Shown here piece after piece: positions 17,226 through 24,290 of a stretch of DNA of 64,000 bases. The notes under the pieces were generated by a model that was not told where the DNA came from, did no database searches, and saw only the letters and a program-made list of their open reading frames with translations. The DNA is from Devosia crocina (GTDB lineage Bacteria > Pseudomonadota > Alphaproteobacteria > Rhizobiales > Devosiaceae), in contig NZ_FPCK01000001.1 in NCBI RefSeq assembly GCF_900116545.1, positions 1,899,999 through 1,963,998 of the forward strand. The letters run 5' to 3'. Positions within the stretch are counted from its first letter, which is position 1; each line of letters opens with the position of its first letter. A program made the position numbers and the translations under genes.

Positions 17226-17253
17226 GGATGACGAACAGTGATGATCGGAGCGG

Positions 17254-17994
17254 TCAGAGCGCTGCGGCTTCGCGCCTGTAGGCCTCGGCCTGCTGCTGGT
17301 TGACCTTGGCGCGCGAGGCGAGGACGAAGACGACAGCAACGGCGATGATCACCAGACCGACAACGATCCAGCCATTGGCGAAAACCTGATCGGTGCCAAC
17401 CGCCCCTGCCCCGCCAGCGCCAGCAGCGCCGGCCGCGCCAGTCTGTTTCCCAGCCGTAGCCTTGGACTTGTCGGCCTCGTCCTCGAGCTGCTGCTTGACC
17501 ACGTGCGGATCGCTCGTCGCGGCTAGCGCCCAGGCAACGCCCTTGGCCTGAATATCGGCAATGCGATTGCCCCAGCCTTTGCCGAACACCTTCCATGTGT
17601 TGAGCGACTGCACAAAGCCAAGGCGCTGTCGGCAGATATTCTTCACGGTCTGGGCGTGGTCGTCTTTCGGGTCGAGCCCGGCCATCAGCCATTTGCGGCC
17701 GCGCGAGACGCCGGAGTTGACCGCGGCGTCATAGGTCGCGAGATCGACGCCCACGGCCAGCGTAGGGCCGCCCGCCGGCTTCCAGTACTGGTCGAAGTAG
17801 ATCTCTTCCGCTTCGGCCCGGCTGATGTTGCGGACTGGCTTGGCGCCCTGCCCCTTGCTGCGGAGCCAGGCGTGATAGACGGCCTCGGTGATGCCGTACA
17901 TCGTCTTGCCGCCAGGGTCAGCAGCATGGTTCGACCAGCCTCCTTCCCATTTCGCGGTGACGGCATGACACCGGGCGAACTTAGCATCGGCCAT
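17254..17994 (-). CDS. Phage endolysin, glycoside hydrolase 108 family, with C-terminal membrane anchor
   Basis: Muralytic enzyme, 246 aa. The N-terminal domain has the GH108 signature EGGWSNHAADPGGKTMYGIT at residues 17-36, with the EGG glutamate as catalytic acid. The following region (FDQYWKPAGG to CRQRLGFVQ) matches the usual peptidoglycan-binding part. An Ala/Gly linker near residue 190 leads to a transmembrane helix (about 210-228) and a charged tail, an uncommon arrangement for a phage lysin. AGGAGG precedes ATG 17994. It heads the lysis cassette. Confidence 0.88.
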   Translation of the reverse strand: MADAKFARCHAVTAKWEGGWSNHAADPGGKTMYGITEAVYHAWLRSKGQGAKPVRNISRAEAEEIYFDQYWKPAGGPTLAVGVDLATYDAAVNSGVSRGRKWLMAGLDPKDDHAQTVKNICRQRLGFVQSLNTWKVFGKGWGNRIADIQAKGVAWALAATSDPHVVKQQLEDEADKSKATAGKQTGAAGAAGAGGAGAVGTDQVFANGWIVVGLVIIAVAVVFVLASRAKVNQQQAEAYRREAAAL

Positions 17995-18035
17995 ATCGGC
18001 CTCCTGTGATAAGAATTAGCGAAACGTTGCGCCCG

Positions 18036-18052
18036 ACGGCTCTAAGAGCCGT
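18036..18052. promoter_or_regulatory. 17-bp perfect palindrome between divergent endolysin and cargo gene
   Basis: ACGGCTCT-A-AGAGCCGT, placed in the 89-bp divergent gap. It could be an operator for either promoter or a transcript hairpin; nothing else identifies it. Confidence 0.35.
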
Positions 18053-18083
18053 TCTGGCATCGTCATGCGTCGGGGATGAAGAG

Positions 18084-18632
18084 ATGGACGAACACTCGGA
18101 ACTGCGGGCTGAACTGGACGCCATTGGCGTAATAGAGCAGCCCTATCAAGCGTTCGCTTTGGTAGGCTTCTACATGTCGATGTTCGCAGCAATGGAAATG
18201 TCACTGAACGAACTGCTTGGCCAACTCATGCGCATCACGTGGCCACAACAGCGCATCGTCGTGGCGAACATGGATCTAGCGCAGAAGGTGCATACTGCGA
18301 GGGCACTGCTGCGAGAGACCCAGCTATCGCGAGAGCAACAAGACGCGGGTCACAGTGCGCTAAATGACTTGCTCAACAAAGTTGCCAAAGAGCGCAACAT
18401 GATCGCTCACGGGCACATCTTCGGACATGGCGATGATCACGGCGGCGCCATCATCGCAACGTGGCGCGCTCAAGGAAGACTGGAGGACAAAAACCTCATT
18501 CTGACTACAGACGTTGCGTTCGACAGCATCGCCAAACTCTTCTCAATTGCTCATGTTCTGAACAATCTAGCCGAGCTAGTGAAGATCCACCCCGCTAATC
18601 TTGAAGCAGCGGCGGCAGCATACACAGATTAA
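18084..18632 (+). CDS. HEPN-like cargo (moron) protein
   Basis: 182-aa all-helical protein on the strand opposite to the late genes. KERNMIAHGHIFGH near residue 123 contains the R-x4-H motif of HEPN-fold proteins, many of which are RNases in defence or toxin systems. The start ATG 18084 follows a purine-rich GGGATGAAGAG. The base composition is lower in GC than the flanking late genes, consistent with a transferred cargo gene. A second prophage gene at 56995-57519 has a similar motif. Nuclease activity is inference; some HEPN proteins are catalytically silent. Confidence 0.6.
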   Translation: MDEHSELRAELDAIGVIEQPYQAFALVGFYMSMFAAMEMSLNELLGQLMRITWPQQRIVVANMDLAQKVHTARALLRETQLSREQQDAGHSALNDLLNKVAKERNMIAHGHIFGHGDDHGGAIIATWRAQGRLEDKNLILTTDVAFDSIAKLFSIAHVLNNLAELVKIHPANLEAAAAAYTD

Positions 18633-18670
18633 CGCCGCTTCGGCCCGAACCAGTAGAGCAGCAGCCCCAC

Positions 18671-18910
18671 CTAGAGCGCCGCTACATCAGCGGCAAGGAT
18701 CTGCAAGGCCCGCCGTGCCAGGCGCTGCCGCAGCGCGCCGCGGGCTTCTTCGTCGTCATATTCGTCCTGAAAGGACACGGTTGCGGCAGCGGCCGGTGAG
18801 AGCGTGATCGTGATGCCCACCTGGATCTTCACCTTGCCGTCCTGCTCGGACAGTTCGTGAATGCCGAAGTTGGAAAAGCGGCTCATGTCGAGTTCTTTGG
18901 TCTTGGCCAT
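18671..18910 (-). CDS. Small acidic phage protein, unknown
   Basis: 79 aa, no recognisable domain. A hydrophilic N terminus is followed by GKVKIQVGITITLSP, a likely beta-strand pair, and an Ala/Arg-rich helix at the end. GGAGG precedes ATG 18910. It is on the late strand and flanked by two plus-strand cargo genes. Confidence 0.6.
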   Translation of the reverse strand: MAKTKELDMSRFSNFGIHELSEQDGKVKIQVGITITLSPAAAATVSFQDEYDDEEARGALRQRLARRALQILAADVAAL

Positions 18911-19053
18911 GTCAGGCCTCCTATCGGTGATGAAAAGGTAGAAGCATTGCTAAGTTGATGCCTCGAGACTGACGGTTCAGATTAACCCGGCGTCATCCAG
19001 ACCACTGTTATGGATCGCACATAGTCTTACGGGACAGCTTGGGGGTAATCCGC

Positions 19054-20061
19054 GTGTCAGCAGCGCTCAACGTTCAGAAAATCTACATCGCCTTTTTCAA
19101 CCGACCAGCCGATGCCGAAGGCGTTGAATACTGGGCAGCCCGCATCGAAGCCGGCGTTTCCCTGGGAGCAGTGGCTAGCTCCTTTGTCGACTCGCCCGAG
19201 TTCAAGGCGCTCTATGCCGGCAGCACCAATGCCGAGATCATCACCTCTGTGTATCGCAATCTCTTTGGCCGTGAGCCTGATGCCGAGGGACTGGCCTACT
19301 GGGAAGGCGTGCTCGATCGCGGGCAGATCGATGCTGGCATGCTTGCCTACGAAGTGCTCATGGGCGCTGGCCCGGCAGACCGCGTGATCGTTGAGAACAA
19401 GACCAACGCTGCCGCCGCCTTCACAGCCGAAATGCCGGCCGGCTCAGGAATGTATGACGGCGATGCCTTGGTTGCCGCTCGCGAATGGCTGAAGACCATC
19501 GACGACAAGCCGTACGACCCTCTCGACCTGGAGAAGCAAATCGAGGACATGTTCGGCATGCCTCCGAATGATGATGACGTCGTTGTCTTCCCCGACGTGC
19601 CCCCGCCGCCAGCCAAGTACACTTTTGATCTCGGAAACTGGCAGCTCTTCTTGGGCGGCAAGTACAACCTCGTCGAGATCCCGAACTTCAATGCGCATGA
19701 GCACGGCATTCGGATTAACACAATGAACGACGCCACCTTCGTGCACCCGGAAGAGGTATTTTACTCTTCTTATGGCTTGATGACGGGCGATGACGCGATG
19801 TGGCGAGCAGTCTTGCTCAATCAGTGGAAGGCCGGTGATGGCAAACCACTACCCGGCAACGGCGTTGCAGTGTTCTCGTACGTGGACGAAAAGATTGGTG
19901 AGCGCACCTTCATATTCGTTGATGACGGGACCGGTCTTGGCGCCAATGGGCCTGGAAGCGCCTCCCTCAATCTGACGACCGATCTTCTGATCGAGATCAC
20001 CGGATACGAACAACTCGACATCGTTGGCAATCGCGTCGGAAACCTTTTCTTTTATGACTGA
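19054..20061 (+). CDS. DUF4214-domain cargo protein
   Basis: 335 aa from GTG 19054, which has GGGGG 8 nt upstream (a TTG at 19039 is the alternative). Residues 1-110 carry two DUF4214-type repeats: IYIAFFNRPADAEGVEYW, then VYRNLFGREPDAEGLAYW. This module is usual in large secreted, RTX-type or surface proteins, not in phage virions. The rest has a Pro-rich linker (PDVPPPPAKY) and a beta-rich C-terminal domain of unknown type. It is on the opposite strand from the tail genes, so it is probably lysogeny-expressed. Confidence 0.75.
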   Translation: MSAALNVQKIYIAFFNRPADAEGVEYWAARIEAGVSLGAVASSFVDSPEFKALYAGSTNAEIITSVYRNLFGREPDAEGLAYWEGVLDRGQIDAGMLAYEVLMGAGPADRVIVENKTNAAAAFTAEMPAGSGMYDGDALVAAREWLKTIDDKPYDPLDLEKQIEDMFGMPPNDDDVVVFPDVPPPPAKYTFDLGNWQLFLGGKYNLVEIPNFNAHEHGIRINTMNDATFVHPEEVFYSSYGLMTGDDAMWRAVLLNQWKAGDGKPLPGNGVAVFSYVDEKIGERTFIFVDDGTGLGANGPGSASLNLTTDLLIEITGYEQLDIVGNRVGNLFFYD

Positions 20062-20090
20062 GGCGCACGCTTGGAAACCGAATAGATGGC

Positions 20091-20411
20091 TTGCCTGCCC
20101 GGTTCCGGGCCGGTAAGGGCGGTCGACGTTCGGAGTTCTGCCCCTTGCTTAGATGGACCGCCTTGCTGGCCAATGTTGCCGCCCTTGTGATTTTTCTCGT
20201 CGCCTTCGTAGGCTGGGTGATGGCTCCGCGTTCTGCAGTTGGGCAACTCGATTGGATGATTGCCGCGGCCATCGTGGCATTCATCGTTCTCAATCTGTTG
20301 GTGATCAGCCAGACGGCGGGCAACAACAGGGTATTTCGTCTTGTGAGCCTCTGGTTTGCAGCGAAAGAAGCCGAGCTTGAGGCGCGGGCTAAAACCAAGC
20401 CGGAAGCCTGA
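20091..20411 (+). CDS. Small two-span membrane protein (cargo)
   Basis: About 106 aa with two clear membrane helices (ANVAALVIFLVAFVGWVMA and WMIAAAIVAFIVLNLLVI) and a charged C terminus. No ATG is well placed: TTG at 20091 gives the longest form, and a TTG near 20147, with CGGAG upstream, would give a shorter, more plausible one. It follows the DUF4214 gene on the same strand, 29 nt apart, and converges on the tail gene at 20412. Confidence 0.5.
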   Translation: MPARFRAGKGGRRSEFCPLLRWTALLANVAALVIFLVAFVGWVMAPRSAVGQLDWMIAAAIVAFIVLNLLVISQTAGNNRVFRLVSLWFAAKEAELEARAKTKPEA

Positions 20412-21035
20412 TCACCCCGGCCACCCCTCCCCGATCGCTGCCTCTGCATCATCCATTGCGGCATGGCTGTTTGCCGACTGGATGGCCTCGCTGATGGCCC
20501 GGGCGCGAGAGGCGCAAGCCTTGACGTGCTGGGTCACGATCACGCCCAAAGCGCACATGGTTGGTTCGTCGAGGTCGACCCAGACGCCGGGCTGGATCTC
20601 ATAGGGCACAGTGCCCAGCGTCGGATCGTTGGTGAAGGCGACGACGCCGCCGGTGATCTTCGCCTGCCCTTCCGCGTCGGTGCGGACATTCCAGCCCATG
20701 GCGGAAGTGCCACCCTTCTCCGCAGCATCCCAGCGCTGGCCGAGACGAGGCATCAGTTCCTCCCGCCGCTCTGCCAATGTCGGCTGGGGCTTGTTGACCA
20801 GCGTGTGGACGAACTTCACCTCTCCATCGATCCGTTGCACGGACTGGCCGGTGCTGATCTTGCCTTCAGGGATAGGATCGGCAGGTTCAGGGATGAACAG
20901 ACGGATCGCTGCCAGTTCTTCCACCATCCAAAGCCGGGCGTAATTTTGCCAGCCGGGATGTTGCTGCCCGTCGATATTTTGACCAGCATATCGGACGAAC
21001 TGGTTCGGTGTTTCTTCGAAATAAAGCGCATTCAT
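20412..21035 (-). CDS. DUF4376-domain phage tail fibre-associated protein
   Basis: 207 aa. The C-terminal two thirds match the DUF4376 pattern seen in tail fibre assembly or tail-appended proteins (AERREELMPRLGQRWD near residue 88, then ALGVIVTQHVKACASRARAI). The N-terminal part begins MNALYFEETPNQFV, as in tail-fibre proteins. It is the third gene of the fibre operon and ends one base from the convergent cargo gene at 20411. Confidence 0.75.
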   Translation of the reverse strand: MNALYFEETPNQFVRYAGQNIDGQQHPGWQNYARLWMVEELAAIRLFIPEPADPIPEGKISTGQSVQRIDGEVKFVHTLVNKPQPTLAERREELMPRLGQRWDAAEKGGTSAMGWNVRTDAEGQAKITGGVVAFTNDPTLGTVPYEIQPGVWVDLDEPTMCALGVIVTQHVKACASRARAISEAIQSANSHAAMDDAEAAIGEGWPG

Positions 21036-21039
21036 GTGT

Positions 21040-21672
21040 TCACCTGATTGAAATCAATCTTGCTGTTTTGTTTCCGCCCGTTGTTGCCCACTGGAAAGTT
21101 CGATCACCTGTCGGGCCTGCCTGCGCTCTCGGTTCGTCCAAAACAGCAGCACGTGGCCCCAAGCCGCCCGCCCAAGACGTTCGCAATGTCATTTCAGGCG
21201 GCAAGGCGACAGGTTGCCCCGTACTAGCCCACGCCCAAAACCCGATGATTGCCCCCGGTTCGGTCAAGTTTATGCTTTTCGCAACCGACAATGCGGGAGT
21301 GCTCACCGTATCTTCACCCACAACGTCAATCATACTTGCGCCTCTATATGCAAGCATGATGCCTGTTTTTCGGGAGGTTCCGGTGGATGTGAAAAGGTAT
21401 GACGGCGGTTCATTATTGGTTGCAATTCGCGAAAACAACGATGAACCGGAAACACCAAAAAGTTTCATTTCCCAACCTTCAGGCGTGGGCGCGCCAAAGT
21501 TGGAACCTCCCGAAAGGACAATTGCAATCAGTAGATCGCCTTCAGAATATCCTTGAGGGATTTGCAGTGTCGGGCTTCCAGATGCAACGTTGGTTATGAA
21601 AGCGCCAACAAATTCCGGTCCGGAGTAACCTTTTCTGCCAATCAGCGGTTTTGGAAAACCCGGCAAAATCAT
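21040..21672 (-). CDS. Putative tail fibre/receptor-binding protein
   Basis: 210 aa. The ATG at 21672 overlaps the fibre gene stop as ATGA, which fixes the start. The product is rich in beta-prone Gly, Ser and Thr stretches (TNVASGSPTLQIPQGYSEGD, IGFWAWAST) and lacks hydrophobic helices, like many phage adhesin tips. Its place directly after the collagen-like fibre suggests it caps or assembles that fibre. No named family recognised. AT content is slightly higher than in the neighbours. Confidence 0.65.
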   Translation of the reverse strand: MILPGFPKPLIGRKGYSGPEFVGAFITNVASGSPTLQIPQGYSEGDLLIAIVLSGGSNFGAPTPEGWEMKLFGVSGSSLFSRIATNNEPPSYLFTSTGTSRKTGIMLAYRGASMIDVVGEDTVSTPALSVAKSINLTEPGAIIGFWAWASTGQPVALPPEMTLRTSWAGGLGPRAAVLDEPRAQAGPTGDRTFQWATTGGNKTARLISIR

Positions 21673-23630
21673 TCGATCACCACATAGCTGGTCGCGATTT
21701 CGGTGGTCGAAAGAGCTGTAAGCGTCACCAGAAGCCAACGAGCGCTCGTCACCGTCTCGGTCGGCAGATTGCCTCTGAAGTAGGTGCCCCAACTCACCGT
21801 GCGCTCAGTCGTCGTGCCGCCCTTTAGCAGCAGCATGATAGTGTCACCGGCCTCGATATTCGTGGGGTTCGATACCGCCATATTCCCGCTCAGGATGCAG
21901 ACCCGAGCCCATGCATCCGTCCAGACCAGCGACCGGGTCGCGGCATAGGCCAGTGTGACCCAGGCTTTGGCCGCGCCAATCGTATCGGGAGCAACCAGAA
22001 CGTCCGCGGTACGAGCCAGCAACTGCGCCGCAGTCGCCTCGTTCATGGCAGCGGCAGCACCGAGAGCTGCCGGCTGAACTGCTGTGTCGGCCTTTGCGCC
22101 TTGAGCCGCCGTGGCTTTGCCATCTAGCGCCTCTTGCAAGCCATCGATGCCGCCGATCGTCGTCGCGCCCGGCGGCCCCTGCAGCTCGGCGAGGGCAATC
22201 AGGTTTGCCCATGCACCGCCCGCCAAGCGCCACTGGACATGCGTTTGAGAGACCTGAAGCTCGATTTCGCGACCGTCAGCACCCGGATTTCCTGGTGAAC
22301 CGGGCGCTCCTGGATCGCCATCCGTCCCATCCCTACCGGGCGAGCCTGGCTCGCCCTTGAGATCGACCAGCGCGATCAGATCGGTCCACCCATCCTCTCC
22401 CGCATAGCGCCACTGCACATGCGTCGGAGATTTCTGAAGCTCGACCTCGCGACCATCGGCGCCGTCAGCACCGGGTTCGCCATCATCGCCATCCTCGCCG
22501 TCTGCACCGGGGCTTCCGTCCTGACCAGGAGCACCGTCCGCTCCTTTGCCGAAGGGAATGCCATCAGACCAGCCACTGCCCTGCCGGATGAAGAGTTCGC
22601 CCGTGTCCGTGGAAAGATAAGCAAACCCTTCCGCCTCGCCATCATAAGCAGCGCGCTCCGCAAAGGTGCCAGTGGCATCGACATTGAAGCTGTCGCCCTG
22701 TTCGCCCTTCAGAGACGCCAGCCATTCCGCCCGACTGCCAACGAAGCCTTCAGCAACCGCAACCGCATAGGCATCATCACCCTTGTCACCAACGTCACCC
22801 TTCAGGGCGATGAGTGGAACGACTTCTTTCCAGTCAGTTTCGCCCACATAGCGCCACTGCACGTGGCTTTCAGAAGCGGACAATTCGATTTCGCGGCCAT
22901 CAGCCCCCGGATTGCCGGGGTCGCCTTGATCGCCCTGTTCCCCTTTAAGCAATGAGAGCGCGATAAGGTCGCTCCATTCACTGGCCCCAGCATACCGCCA
23001 TTGGATATGTGTCTCGCTGGTCTGGAACTGCACCTCACGCCCGTCTGCACCCCGCAGCAATTCCAGCGCCACAAGGTCAGACCAGATCGGATCACCGACA
23101 AGACGCCATTGCACATGCGTGCCCGAAGATCTGAGCTCGACATTGCGACCGGAAGGTCCAGGCTGTCCCGGCCCGCCCGTAGCGCCCTGGAGTGAAACCC
23201 CTTCCGTCCAGTCGCCCAATGCTGCCGAGAGCTTCACATAGATCAGGAACGGATCGACATCGATCTGCCAAAAGATAAAGCCCTGCGGTTCACCATCAAA
23301 GGCCGCGCGTTGCGCCAGCGTGCCCTTGGCATCGGGCGTGGCATAGTTGCCGGCCGCCAGCAGCTCGAGCAGTTCGCGCACACCGGCCTGCAGCCCATCG
23401 GTGACGATACGGATCTCGTATGGACCGCCTGCCTGCCCCTGTTGCACCCAATCATAGGCCAGGGTCAGCGCCGTATCGCTTTGCACCGAAGCGATGCGCA
23501 TATTGCCATAGGGCGTCCAGAACACGTCGCCTGGCCGCGAAAGGGTAAACCGCGTGTTCTGGCCAGTTACGGCGCGCTCGCCCTGCGCAATGGTCGCCGT
23601 GCCGCCTTTGATTTCGGTAGGAAGTGTCAT
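21669..23630 (-). CDS. Modular tail fibre with collagen-like segments
   Basis: 653 aa from ATG 23630, GAGG upstream. N-terminal about 150 residues form the attachment domain. The centre alternates Gly-X-Y collagen-like runs (GPGQPGPSG, GDPGNPGADG, GSPGADGEDGDDGEPG, GEPGSPGRDG) with five copies of a 34-residue unit, GREVEL...THVQWRYAG...W.DLIAL..LKG, at about residues 162, 197, 246, 394 and 454. The C-terminal part (after GATTIGG) is Ala-rich, then beta-structured. Such fibres bind host surface receptors; the repeat copies could recombine and change fibre length. Confidence 0.88.
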   Translation of the reverse strand: MTLPTEIKGGTATIAQGERAVTGQNTRFTLSRPGDVFWTPYGNMRIASVQSDTALTLAYDWVQQGQAGGPYEIRIVTDGLQAGVRELLELLAAGNYATPDAKGTLAQRAAFDGEPQGFIFWQIDVDPFLIYVKLSAALGDWTEGVSLQGATGGPGQPGPSGRNVELRSSGTHVQWRLVGDPIWSDLVALELLRGADGREVQFQTSETHIQWRYAGASEWSDLIALSLLKGEQGDQGDPGNPGADGREIELSASESHVQWRYVGETDWKEVVPLIALKGDVGDKGDDAYAVAVAEGFVGSRAEWLASLKGEQGDSFNVDATGTFAERAAYDGEAEGFAYLSTDTGELFIRQGSGWSDGIPFGKGADGAPGQDGSPGADGEDGDDGEPGADGADGREVELQKSPTHVQWRYAGEDGWTDLIALVDLKGEPGSPGRDGTDGDPGAPGSPGNPGADGREIELQVSQTHVQWRLAGGAWANLIALAELQGPPGATTIGGIDGLQEALDGKATAAQGAKADTAVQPAALGAAAAMNEATAAQLLARTADVLVAPDTIGAAKAWVTLAYAATRSLVWTDAWARVCILSGNMAVSNPTNIEAGDTIMLLLKGGTTTERTVSWGTYFRGNLPTETVTSARWLLVTLTALSTTEIATSYVVIE

Positions 23631-23645
23631 GGATGCCTCAGGCAA

Positions 23646-23668
23646 GAAAAAGCCCGCTCGAAGCGGGC
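23646..23668 (-). terminator. Terminator upstream of the fibre operon
   Basis: Stem GCCCGCT / AGCGGGC with a CGA loop, followed leftward by TTTTTCTTG. It should reduce read-through from the tail-tip genes into the fibre genes. Confidence 0.82.
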
Positions 23669-23669
23669 A

Positions 23670-23894
23670 TCAGGACCAGTGTTCGTCGTGTCGGTAGTCG
23701 GCGGGGATCGGCACCTGCGCCTCCAGTCGGTGCGAAGCTGCAATCATCGCCTCGATGAAGGCGAGCATGTCGTCGCGCTCCGGACCGCCCCGCAGGGTGA
23801 TGGTGTTCTGCTTGCCCAGCGGGTAGCGCTCGGTGATCCGTCGCTCGCACTCGGCTTTGACGTGGTCGGGCGTGACGGCTCGTTCAAACAGCAT
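23670..23894 (-). CDS. Small phage tail-region protein, unknown
   Basis: 74 aa from ATG 23894, overlapping the upstream gene by 11 nt. RAVTPDHVKAECERRITERYPL and MLAFIEAMIAASHRLEAQ form two helices around TITLRGG. No family recognised; conserved position between tail tip and fibre suggests a structural or chaperone role. Confidence 0.65.
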   Translation of the reverse strand: MLFERAVTPDHVKAECERRITERYPLGKQNTITLRGGPERDDMLAFIEAMIAASHRLEAQVPIPADYRHDEHWS

Positions 23895-24285
23895 GGGCGA
23901 CGATCTCCACGAATTGCTGCCGATAGGGAAAGGGCGGCAGGATCGCGAAGCCATAAGTGCCCGGAACTGCCACGCGGAACACGAAAGGCCCCTCCCCGGT
24001 CAACTGCTCGCCCTCGTGCCAGATCTCTGTTCCTTGCGGCAGATCGAAGCTCACTTCAGAATTACCATCGGCCGGCACCTCGTATCGATCCTCTGCCACC
24101 TTCGGACGGTCGGTGACTTTGCCATAGCGGACGGAATGAAGGCTCGGGTCGGACTGGACGCCGCGGAGCACGACCTGACCCGGCTTCAAGACAGCCTCAA
24201 CATCATGGCCTTCCTCGCTCTCATAAGCTGCAACGATGGGACCGGTTTTCGGCCCCATACTGGGCTCATAGATGGTGAAAAACAT
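23884..24285 (-). CDS. Phage tail-region hypothetical protein (133 aa)
   Basis: Beta-rich protein of unknown role, with a C-terminal VRVAVPGTYGFAILPPFPY-like segment (positions 103-122) that resembles Ig- or carbohydrate-binding folds. The start at ATG 24285 is 5 nt from the host-specificity gene stop. Probably a minor tail-tip component. Confidence 0.65.
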   Translation of the reverse strand: MFFTIYEPSMGPKTGPIVAAYESEEGHDVEAVLKPGQVVLRGVQSDPSLHSVRYGKVTDRPKVAEDRYEVPADGNSEVSFDLPQGTEIWHEGEQLTGEGPFVFRVAVPGTYGFAILPPFPYRQQFVEIVAHAV

Positions 24286-24290
24286 GGGAC

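Noticed and set aside
22170..23150. Repeated DNA in the tail fibre as a CRISPR array
   Set aside because: Repeats are in frame, diverged and coding, with Gly-X-Y protein; no cas genes.
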